A stretch of DNA of 64,000 nt from Pseudomonas sp. A-RE-19 (GTDB lineage: Bacteria; Pseudomonadota; Gammaproteobacteria; Pseudomonadales; Pseudomonadaceae): NCBI RefSeq assembly GCF_019956555.1, contig NZ_JAHBDQ010000025.1, forward strand, positions 16,195 through 80,194, read 5' to 3'. The position numbers were made by a program, and so were the translations under genes. Shown here piece after piece: positions 26,871-38,800 of this stretch. Under the pieces are notes generated by a model that was not told the DNA's origin, did no database searches, and saw nothing but the letters and a program-made list of their open reading frames with translations. Numbering within the stretch: position 1 is the first letter of the stretch; the number at the start of each line of letters is the position of its first letter.

Positions 26871-29800
26871 TCAGCCCACCCGCGCCATGCAATGCTCGAT
26901 CAACGCCTCAAGCTCGCGCTGATAATCCTGCATGAACCGCTCCATCGTGCTGGCCCGATAACGCTGGGTGCTGTAGATGCAACGCAGCGCCAACTGACCG
27001 TCGTAAACCTGGCCGACAATCTCCAGCCAGTTGCCCAGATTGGCCTGCAGGCAGTAGTTGTCGCCGGTTTCTTCCAGCGCCGGCACCAGCAACGCCTGCT
27101 CGTCGAAGCTCTGGTCGAACTGGCCTAGATAGTTGAACGTCACCCGTGCCTGCGGCAGGTCGGCCAATTGGCGGCCCAGTTGCGGGCCGGCCAGATGACG
27201 CAATACGCCGTAGCCGATGCCCTTCTGCGGGATGGCCGCCAACTGCGCTTGCACGTTGACGATCGACGCGCCGATGTCCGCGCTGTCGGGGGTGAGCCGG
27301 ACCGGGAACATGCTGGTGAACCAGCCCAGGCTGCGGCTCAGGTCGATGCTCTCGAACAGGTCCTCGCGGCCGTGCCCTTCCAGCAAAATCAGCGCCGACG
27401 GCTGTTCGCTCCAGCGACACAGCGCCCGGCTCAGGGTCGACAGCAGCAAATCGTTGATCTGCGTGCGATAGACCGCCGGCGCCTGTTTGAGCAACTGCTC
27501 GGTGTGCTCGCGAGACAACTTGAGCCGCGCCTGGGCCTGGTGACGCACCTGATTCTTGCCGCGACGGTTGTCGCATGGCAGGTCGACGCCCGGCTGATCC
27601 AGTTGTTCCAGCCAGTAGCCCAGTTCCTGCTCGGCAATCATCGGCGCCTGCGCCTGCAACGCTTCGGCAAACGCGCGATAGCTGCTGGTACGGATCGGCA
27701 ATTGCGGTTCGATGCCCATCACGCAGGCCTCGTAGGCTGCTTTCAAGTCATCGAGCAAAATCCGCCATGACACGGTGTCGACCACCAGATGGTGGATGAC
27801 CATCAACAGCCGCGCCTGCCCGTCCGGCAGGGCGATGTGCACCGCGCGCCAGGCCGGTCCATCGTCGAGCTTGAGGCTGCGCTGTGTCAGGTTGGCCAAG
27901 GCTTCGACCTGTTCGCTGTTCTCAGCCTCGCGGCGCCAGAGCACCGGTTCGCGACGATCCGTTAGTGCGGCGTAGCGTTGCAACCAGCGCCCGCCTTCCT
28001 GACAGAAACGCAGGCGCAAGGCGTCGTGATGGTTTTCGATCCAGCCCAGCGCCTGCTCCAGGGCGTCCAGATCCAGCGTCTGACGCGCACTCAGCAACAA
28101 CGACTGGTTGTAGTGATGAGGCTCGGCCATGCCCTCGGCAAAAAACCATTCCTGGATCGGCAGCAGATTGAACAACCCTTCACTGGCCACCTGGGTGAGG
28201 TCCACCGACGGTTGCGCGGTGCCCGCCTTCACCACGTCCTGTTCGACGATACCGGCGATGGTCTGGTAGCGCATCAGATCGCGCAGCTTGAGGTCCATCT
28301 GCAGGGTCGGGTGGTTCCTGACGCGGGAAATCACTTGCAGGCTCAGGATCGAGTCGCCGCCCAGTTCAAAGAAGTTGTCGCTGATACCGACCTGCTCCAC
28401 CTGCAACACCTGCGCCCAGATGTCCGCCAGCAACTGTTCTTGCTGATTGCGCGGGGCGACGTATGCCTCGCTTTTGAATTCCGGCTCGGGCAATGCCCTG
28501 CGGTCAAGCTTGCCGTTGGGGGTGACTGGAAAGGCGCTGAGGCAGACGATCTGCGCCGGCACCATGTACTCAGGCAAGGTGGTGCGCAGACCGGCCTTGA
28601 GTTCATCGCCCAACTCCTGCCCGGCGTCGGTGACGACGTAACCGATCAGCTGCTTGCCGGAAGCATTGTCCCGGGCGATCACCAGGGCGTCGCTGACCTG
28701 CGCCAGTTGCCGCAGGCTGGCCTCGACTTCACCGAGCTCGATGCGGAACCCGCGCACTTTGACCTGATGGTCGATGCGGCCGACGTAATCGACCACGCCG
28801 TCCTGGCGCAAGCGCACCAGGTCGCCGGTGCGGTACAGCCGCTCGCCGCTGGCAAACGGGTTGGGCACAAAGCGCTCGCAGGTCAGGTCGGGCCGGCCAT
28901 GATAACCACGGGCAACCCCGTAGCCACCGATGTACAACTCACCGGCAAACCCCGGCGGCAGCGGATTCAAATCCTCATCCAGCACATACAGCGAACGTGC
29001 CCCCACCGCGCGGCCGATCGGCGCATAAGCCGCTTCACACTGCTGGCTCACCGGCACTTTCCACAGCATCGGCGTGACCACGGTTTCCGTCGGGCCGTAG
29101 CCGTTGGTGAAGTACTCGGGACGCAACGCTGCCTTGACCTGTTCGAAAGTCTGCTCCGGCACCGCGTCGCCACCGAAGCAATAGATACGCACCGGCGGCG
29201 GTGCAATACCGCTGGCCGCGGCGTATTCGGCCAGTTGCTTGAGGTAGGCCGGCGGGAAGCAGGCGATGGTCACGCCATAGTCGTGCAGCGCTTGGTAAGT
29301 CTGCTCCGGCGTCCACAGGCAACCGTCCCGCACCACCAGCCGGCCGCCGCTGTACAGCGTACTCAACCAGCGCTCATGAGCACCGTCGAAGGCGAACGAC
29401 ATGAAGTGCAGCTCGCAGCTGCGGGTGTCCATCTCATACAGTTTGGCGATGGCCTGACAGTGCATGCTCAGGGGCCCCTGGGTCACCGCAACGCCTTTTG
29501 GCCGCCCGGTGGAACCCGAGGTGTAAACCAGATAAGCCAGCCCGTGCTCCAGCACGCGGCACACCGGCGCTTCATCGCCATAGCGGGACTCGTCGAGGTG
29601 ATCCAGCTCAAGGTGCAACAGGCCCTCGGGCGCGGGTAATGTTTCCCGCAGACTGCTTTGGGTCAGCAGCAACGCCATGCCGGAATCTTCGATCATGTAC
29701 GCCAGACGCTCCGGCGGATAATCGATGTCCAGCGGCACATACGCCGCGCCGCTTTTGAGCACGGCGAGGAAGCTGACCACCATTTCCAGCGAACGCGGCA

Positions 29801-32800
29801 GTGCCACGCCGATCACCACTTCCAGCCCGGCGCCGTGCTCGATCAGGCAGTGGGCCAGACGATTGGCCCGTCGTTCCAGTTCGCCGTAGCTCAGGCTCAT
29901 CCCGGCGCATTGCACCGCAATGGCCTCGGGCTGACTCAGTGCGTGCCGGCTGATCAGCTCCGGCAACAGCTGCGGTTGATGATCGGATAGCGGCTCGGCG
30001 CTCCAGGTTTGCATCGCTTGCCATTGTTCAGAGGACAAACGCTGCAGGTTACCCAGGCGTTCGTAAGGCGCGCGCATCATCGCTTCAAGGGTGTTTTCCA
30101 GCGTCAGGCGAATCCCCTCCACCGCCTCGGCACTGAAGTGGCTGCGCAGGTACAGGTATTCGATCGACAACTCATCACCGAGCATCACCGCCAGGTCCAT
30201 CGGCACGTTGGTCACGCCATGGCCGATGGATTTGCCGAAGGTCAGGTCGGTGTCGTTTTCTTCCTGCAAGCGATCATCGATCGGGAAGTTCTCGAACACC
30301 ACGATGCTGTCGAACAGCGCCTGGCCACCGAGGTTCGACCAGCGCTGCACATCCGCCAGCGGTGCCTGGGAATAGTCGCGGATATCCAAGTTGTAGACCT
30401 GAACCTGATTCAGCCAGTCGGCCAGACGCAGGTCCGGTTCCGGGGTCTGGATGATCGGCAAGGTGTTGATGAACAGGCCCAGCATGTTGCCGACATTCGG
30501 CAGGCTCTCAGGACGCCCGGACACCGTGGCACCGAACGTCACCGTGCGCTGGCCGGTATAGCGTTGCAACAGCAACAGCCAGGCGCCCTGGATCAGGGTG
30601 TTGGGGGTGATGCGCAGGTCGCGGCAGAACTGCAGCAGCCGGGTGGTCTGCGCACTGTCCCAGTTCGAATAAATCGCGTCATGACCCGACACGTCCGCCG
30701 AGTGGCGCGGATGAATCGCCTGACTCAACGCGGTGGGTTCGTTGACCGCTGCCAGACGTGCCTTCCAGAACAGTTCCTGGGTGTCCTGATCCTGCGCTTG
30801 CAGCCAGGCGATGAAGTCGCGGTAACGGCCGTTTTCGCCGCTGACCTGGCCCTTGGCGTAGTACTGCAACACTTCACCGAACAGCCGTGAACTGCTCCAG
30901 CCATCCATCAATATGTGGTGACTGGTCCAGACCATCTGGTACTGATCGTCGCTCAAGCGCAGCAGGGTCAGCCGTTGCAACTTCGCCTCGGCCAGGTCGA
31001 AGCCCAGTGCTCGATCCTCGGTGGCGAACGCGGCGATCCGCGTGTCGCTGATGTCCTGCCCGCGCCAGTCGAGCACCTGCATCTGCAACGCCGCGTGGTA
31101 CTGGACGATCTGCAGGGGCTTGGTCAGCCCGTCCTGCCAATGGAAGCTGGTGCGCAGAATCGCCTGGCGCTCAATGATGTATTCCCAGGCAGCGCGGAAG
31201 CGCTCCACGTCCAGGCCCTTGACCGGCAAGCTGACCTGGTTGACGTACAGGCTGCTGCCGTTGTCCGACAGCGTATGGAACAGCATGCCCTCCTGCATTG
31301 GCGACAACGGATAGATGTCTTCAATTGCGGCAGCCGGCACCGGCAAGGCATCAAGCTGCGTCTGGTCGAGGCGGGCCAGCGGGAAGTCCGACGGGGTCAG
31401 CCCATGGCTGCCCGGCGGGCTCGAGCGTTTGAACGCCGTACTGCCGCTGACCGGGCTTTCATCGTTCTCAAGAGGAACATTCACCTGCACCACACGCGCC
31501 AACCGTTCCACCGTCTGCTGCTGGAACAGGTCTCTAGGAGTGAACCGAATCCCCGCCTGACGCGCCCGGCTCACCACCTGAATGGAGATGATCGAATCGC
31601 CGCCCAGGGTGAAGAAGTTGTCGGTCACGCCGACCCGTTCGAGTTTCAGAATGTCTTGCCAGATCCCGGCAATCTGCTGTTCCAGCGCGGTGCGCGGCGC
31701 CACGTAATCGCGTTGCAACTGGTTGGCATCCGGGGTCGGCAAGGCCTTGCGGTCGAGTTTGCCGTTGGGGGTCAGCGGCAATTGTTCGATGAACAACCAT
31801 TGCGCCGGCACCATGTAATCCGGCAGATGCGCCTTGAGCCCGGCCTTGAGTACTTCGCTCAAATCGTCCTGCTGTTGCGGGCTCAGGTCGGCCTGCGCCG
31901 GCACCACATAAGCCACCAGTTGCTGACCGCTATGGCCTTCCACCGCCAGCACCACACCTTCGTGCACGCTGTCGTGGGCCAGCAGGCGCGCTTCGATTTC
32001 ACCCAGTTCGATACGGAACCCGCGCACCTTGACCTGATGGTCGATGCGGCCGATGTATTCGATCACACCGTCTTCACGCAAACGGGTCAAGTCGCCAGTG
32101 CGGTACATCCGCTCGCCATTGCTGGCCAGCGGGTTGGGCACAAAGCGCTCGGCGGTCAGGCCCGGACGGAACAGATAGCCACGGGTAATGCCGTCGCCGG
32201 CCAGGTATAACTCGGCAGCAACGCCAACCGGCGCGGCTTGCAACTGGGCATCGAGCAAGTGTGCAGTAGTGTTCACCAGCGGCCGACCGATGTTCGCCTG
32301 ACCGCCGGCTTCGCGGCGGGTGCAGGTCGAATAGGTGGTGTCTTCCGACGGCCCGTACAAATCGTAAACGTGCTCGACCGAGGTCTCGCGGTACAGCGCG
32401 TCCACCAGACCTTGTTTGAGCGATTCACCCGCCAGATTGATGATGCGCACACCTGAAGGGATCTGCCCGGCGCGCTGCAAGGCCGCGATGGCCGACGGCA
32501 CGGTGTTGATCAGGCGCACCTGATCGCGCTCAGGCAGGTCCGGCAACTCCAGGGCGTTGCGCGCCATGATGATCGAACCACCGCGAGCCAGGGTGACGAA
32601 AATCTCCCACACCGACAGGTCGAAACACACCGAGGTCGAGGCCAGCACGCCTTGCAGCTCTTGCTCGCTGTACACCTCGTGCGACCAGTGAATCAGCGCC
32701 TGCACGTTGCGATGAGCAATCGCCACGCCTTTGGGTTTACCGGTGGAACCGGAGGTATAAATCACATAAGCCAGGTTGGCGGAGTCGATCCGGCCCTCAA

Positions 32801-35800
32801 GGTTGTGCGGCGCCAGGTCGGCGAAGGCCTGACCGCCCGCCTCCACCCACACCACTTGGGCTTGGGTCTCGGGCAATTGCGACAGCAAATGCGGCTGGGT
32901 CAGCAACACCCGCGCCTGACTGTCGTCGAGCATGTAGGCCACCCGATCCGCCGGGTAGTCCGGGTCCAGCGGCACGTAGGTGCCACCGGCCTTGAGCACC
33001 GCCATCAAGGCAATCACCAGCTCGGCGGAACGAGGCATTGCCACGCCCACGCGGATTTCCGCGCCGACACCCAGCGTTTGCAGATGACGGGCCAACTGGT
33101 TGGCGCGGCGATTGAGCTCGGCATAGGTCAACCCAGCACCGGCATGCCGTAAGGCAATCGCCTGCGGCCGTGCTTCGACCTGGGCTTCAAAGCCTTGATG
33201 AATCAGGGCTTGGGCCGGGTATGCGGCATGATGGTCATTCCATTCGGCCAGAGTACGCAGCTCGCTCGCCGGCAACAGGCCGATCTCGCCCAGCAAGCGT
33301 TGCGGTGCGTCGAGGAACTGGCGCAGCACTGCTTGCAGATGAGCGGCCAGGCCGACAATGCTGCGCTCGGCGAAATGTTCGGTGAGGTAGTTGAAGTCCA
33401 GGCTCAATACTTCGCCGGCACCGGCGATCAGCGTCAGGCCGTAGTTGGTTTGTTCACGGTGTTCGAGACCGCTGAAACGCAAGCCGCCCGGATTGGCCTC
33501 CAGGGTGTCGGACACCGGGTAGTTTTCGAACACCAGCAAGGTGTCGAACAACGCTTCGCCGTTGAGCGCGGCCAGGCGTTGAATATCCTGCAATGGCGTC
33601 TGTTCGTAATCGCGCAGCAGCAGGTTCTTGTCCTGCACGCTGCGCACCCAGTCGCTGACACTGCACGTCGCTGGCGGGCTGGCGATCACCGGCAGGGTAT
33701 TGATGAACAGGCCCAACTGTTGCTCGATGCCCGGCAGATCCACCGGGCGACCGGACACTGTCGCGCCGAACGCAACACTGCTCTGCCCGGTGTAGCGCTG
33801 CAACACCAGCAGCCACGCGGCTTGCACCAGGCTGTTGAGCGTCACTTGCTGCTGGCGCGAGAAACCGTTGAGGCGCTGGGTGAAGGCTGCGTCAAAGGTC
33901 AGCTTATGCACGCCTTTGCCGGGGCCGGGCACGGTTTGCCCGTGGCAGGCCGAGGCCAACCGCGTCGGTTCGTCCAGTTCGGCCAACTGCCCGCGCCAGA
34001 AGGCTTGCGCCGCGTCCTTGTCCTGGCGTTGCAGCCAGGCCAGGAAGTCGCGATAACGGCCCTGCGCACTCGGCACCGGATGCCCGGCGTAATCCTGCAG
34101 CACTTCGCCAAACATCCGCGAGTTGCTCCAGCCGTCCATGAGAATGTGGTGGCAGGTGAAGATCAGGCGATGACGGTCATCGGCGGTGCGCAGCAGGCAC
34201 AGGCGCAGCAGCGGCGGATTCTGCAAGTCGAAACCGCGTTCGCGATCGGCCAAGGCACGGGCCTCAAGCACGGCTTGCACGTCCGGTTCGGCGCGCACAT
34301 CCACTTCCGGCATTTCCAGGGTCAGCTGGCGATAGATCACTTGCAGCGGTGTATCGAGGCCGTTGCGGCCCCAGATGAAACCGGCGCGCAGCACTTCATG
34401 GCGGTCCACCACCCGCTGCCAGGCTTGCTGGAAGCGCGCCACATCCAGACCGTCGATATCCAGCAGCATCTGATAGACGTACGCACTGGCGTCGGCGTCG
34501 TACAGGCTGTGGAACAGAATGCCCTGCTGCATCGGCGCCAGCGGGTAAATGTCCTCGATCCGCTGCGCCGCGATCGGCAGGCTGTCCAGATGCGCCTGGG
34601 ACAACCCGGCCAATGGCACATCGCAAGGGGTCAAGCCGCCGCTCGGATGGCTCAGGCAATGGTCGATCAACTCACCCAGCGCCACTTCATAAGCGCGAGC
34701 CAGGGCGTTGATGGTCGCCTCTTCGAACACGTCACCGCTGTAGGTCCAGGTCAGGCTCAATTGCCCTTGGTAGACGCGGCCGTCGATGGTCAGCCAGTTG
34801 CTCATCGGCGCCTGTTCGTCCTGCCCGGCGCCCTTGTCTTCGGTGGCCGGCACCCACAGGGCGCCCTCGTCGAAGTTGTTATCGAACTGCCCCAGGTAGT
34901 TGAACGTCACCTTGGGTTGGGACAAGCCGCTCAGGGCCGTTTTCGCAGCGTCATTGCCCAGATACCGCAGCAAGCCAAAGCCGATGCCTTTGTTCGGGAT
35001 CGCGCGCAGTTGTTCCTTGATGCCCTTGATGGACGCTTCGAGGCTGGCCTGCGGAGTCAGGCGCACCGGGAACATGCTGGTGAACCAGCCCACCGTACGG
35101 CTCAGGTCGAGGTCGTCGAACAGGTCTTCGCGGCCATGCCCTTCGAGCTGCACCAGGGCACTGTCGGAGGCGCTCCACTCACACAAAACCCGGGCCAGTG
35201 CGGTCAGCAGCAAATCGTTGACCTGAGTGCGATACACCGCTGGCGCCTGTTGCAGCAGTTGCCGGGTGCGCTCGGCATCCAGACGCGTATCGACGCTGCG
35301 CTCGAAACGGTTCTGCAGTTGTCCATCCGGGTTGTCCAGCGGCAAATCCGCCGGGGCTTCGGCCAGTTGCCCGCGCCAGTAATCCAGCTCGGCTTCCAGC
35401 CCGGCGCTGCGCGCATAAGCTTGCAGGCGCTCGCCCCAATCCTTGAACGCGGTGGTCTTGGCCGGCAGGCGCAACGGCGTGCCGGCGCTCAGTTGTTGAT
35501 AGGCGGTTTGCAGGTCTTCCAGCAGAATCCGCCACGACACACCATCGACCACCAAGTGATGGATCACCAACAGCAGTCGCTGGCTGGCATCGGGCAAGTC
35601 CACCAGAACCGCACGGATCAACGGGCCGTCGCTCAGGTTCAGGCTGCGCTGCAGCTCCAGGCACAGCGCCGGCAACGCTTCGCTGTCTGGCAACGCCACA
35701 GTGCGCAGCAGTGCATTCGGCTGATCGACGGCGGCATGCTCCTGCACCCAATCACCTGCGGTTTGGCGATAGCGCAAACGCAAGGCATCGTGATGCCGTT

Positions 35801-38800
35801 GCAGGTGTTCCAGGGCCTGCTCCAACGCAGCCGCATGCAGAGGTTCGGCCGGGGTCAGCAGGATCGACTGGTTCCAGTGCTGACGCTCGGGAATCTCGGT
35901 GGCGAAAAAATACTGTTGAATCGGGGTCAGCACGGCAGTGCCGAGCACATCACCTTGCATCGCCTGCACCGCATCGCTCTGCTGTGCGACGGTGGCCAGG
36001 CGTTGCACGGTCTGGTGCTGGAAGATGTCTTTGGGCGAGAAGCGGATGCCCGCCAGACGCGCCCGGCTGACCACCTGAATCGAGATGATCGAATCGCCGC
36101 CCAATTCGAAGAAGTTGTCGTTGAGCCCGACCCGCTCGACTTTCAACACGTCCTGCCAGATCTCGGCCAGGCGCTGTTCGAGCTCGCTGCGCGGTGCCGC
36201 GTAAGCCTCTTGCACCAGGCTCACATCAGGGTTGGGCAATTGCTTGCGATCGAGCTTGCCGTTGGCCGTCAGCGGCAGGCGTTCGAGGAACACCCAGCTG
36301 ACCGGCACCATGTAGTCCGGCAGGTTTTCACGCAATTGCGCCTTGATCGAATCGCGCAAGCTGGCATGGGCATCCGCGTCCAGTGGCTCGCTCGGCACGA
36401 TCCACGCAGCTAGTTGCTGCCCACTGAGCCCTTCGACCGCCAGCACCACGGCTTCACGCACCGCGTCATGGTTGAGCAATTGGGTTTCGATTTCCCCCAG
36501 CTCGATACGGAAACCGCGAATCTTTACCTGATGGTCGATACGGCCGGTGTACTCGATCACCCCGTCGCCGCGTCGCCGCGCCTGGTCGCCGGTGCGATAC
36601 AGGCGTTCGCCGGCCACAGGGTTGAACGGATCGGGAACAAAACGGGTGGCGCTCATGCCTGGCTGGTTCAGATAACCCCGCGCCAGCCCAGCCCCGGAGA
36701 TGTACAACTCGCCGATGCACCCTTGGGGCACCAGATTCAGCGCGTCATCGAGCAAGTACCACGACAGGTCGACAATCGGCTCGCCGATCGGGCTGCTGTG
36801 GGCCTGTTGCAAGTCCGCCATGGACAGCGGGCGACAGGTCACATGCACGGTGGTTTCGGTGATGCCATACATGTTGATCAGGGTCGGCGCGCGATCGCCG
36901 AAACGCTCGAACCAGGGGCGCAGGCTCTGCACTTCCAGCGCCTCGCCGCCAAACACCACGTAACGCAGCGCAGGGTTGCGCGACGAGGCACTGGCCACTT
37001 GCATCAGCGGTTTGAACGCCGACGGCGTCTGGTTCAGAACGGTGACCTGTTCATCGCAAAGCAAGGTGTAGAACTCTTCCGGTGAACGGGTGACGTCGTG
37101 GGGCACCACCACCAGTTTGCCGCCGTGGAGCAGCGCGCCGAAGATTTCCCAGACCGAGAAATCGAACGCGTACGAATGGAACAGCGTCCAGCTGTCCTCG
37201 GGGCCGAAACCGAACCAGTGATCGGTGGCGCTGAACAGGCGAATGACATTGCCATGGGGCAGCAACGCGCCTTTGGGCTTGCCGGTGGACCCGGAGGTGT
37301 AAATCACATACGCGAGGTTGTCTGCAGTGGTCAGACAAGGAGGATTGGCGGCGCTGATTTCCTGCGGTGGTTGATTCAGATCCAGGCAGGCCAATCCCGG
37401 TGGAATCGGCAACTGCGCCAACAGGTGGCCCTGGGTCAGCAACAGCTCGATCCCGCTGTCCTCGATCATGTAGCGCAAACGGTCGTCGGGGTAGCTCGGG
37501 TCCAGCGGCACATAAGCGCCACCGGCCTTCAGCACAGCGACAATGGCGACGATCATGTCCAGCGAACGTTCCACCGCCACGCCCACCCGCACATCGGGGC
37601 CGACGCCACGGGCGATCAGCCGATGCGCCCATTGGTTGGCCCGGCGATTGAGTTCGGCATACGTCAGCCGTTGCCCGGCGAACACCACTGCCGGCGCGTC
37701 CGGACGATGCTCGGCCTGAGCCTCGATCAACTGATGAATGCACTGGCTGACCGGGTGCACCACCGGGCTCGGGTTCCAGTGCGCGAGTAGTTGTTGTTGC
37801 TGCGCGTCATCGAGCACCGGCAGCTGGGCAATGCGCTGGGTCGGGTCCTGAACGATCGCCCGCAGCAGGTTGCGCCAGTGCTGCGCCAGACGCTCGATGG
37901 TCGAAGCTTCGAACAGGTCCGTGGCGTATTTGAGCACCGCTTCAATGCCATGGGCCTGTTCGGTGGTGTTCAGTACCAGATCGAACTGCGCGGTTGCGCT
38001 TTGCCATTCCAGCGGCTCGATGCTCAAGCCGTTCAACCGCGTCTGGACACTGATCCGGCTTTCGGCCTGGTGATTGAACATCACCTGGAACAACGGGCTG
38101 TGACTCAGGCTGCGTCCCGGTTCCAGGGCTTCCACCAATTGTTCGAACGGCAGGTCCTGATGGGCCTGGGCTTCCTGGGCGGTTTGCCGAACCTGGCGCA
38201 GCAGATCGACGAAGCTGGCTTGCCCGTCGACGTCCGCCTTGAGCACCTGGGTGTTGACGAAGAAACCGATCAGACGCTCGATCTCCACGCGTCCGCGGTT
38301 GGCCACCGGCACACCGACGCGGATGTCGGCCTGGCCGCTGTAGCGGTGCAACAAGGCCTGGAACGAGGCCAGCAACAGCACGAATAGCGTGACGTTTTCT
38401 CGTCGGGCGAAGGCCTTGAGGCTGTCGCTCAGCGCCGGGTCCAGAATCAGGTTGTGGCTGGCTCCGACAAAGCTCTGCTCCACCGGACGCGCACGGTCGG
38501 TGGGCAGCTCCAGCACCGGTTGCTCGCCGCCGAGCTTGTGTTGCCAATAGGCCAGTTGACGCTCCTGTTCGCCGGCCTCCATCCATTGCCGCTGCCACAG
38601 GGCGTAATCGGCGTATTGAATCGGCAGGGCCGGCAGCCCGGCGTCATGCCCGAGGTTGAAACCGGCATACAACTGCACCAGCTCCTCGATCATCACCTGC
38701 AACGACCAACCGTCCGAGACGATGTGATGCAGGGTCAGCACCAGCACGTGATCGTGCGGGGTGACTTGCAGCAGGGCCGCGCGCAACAGCGGGCCGGTCT

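Noticed and set aside
29600..31000. Idea that module 6 is a broken module because the previous E domain is missing
   Set aside because: Catalytic motifs of C, A and T are intact and L-Ala at this position fits the predicted product, so the arrangement is probably functional.
33195..36413. 1072-residue open frame opposite the 4128-aa NRPS
   Set aside because: Antisense of conserved NRPS domains; no independent coding signal.
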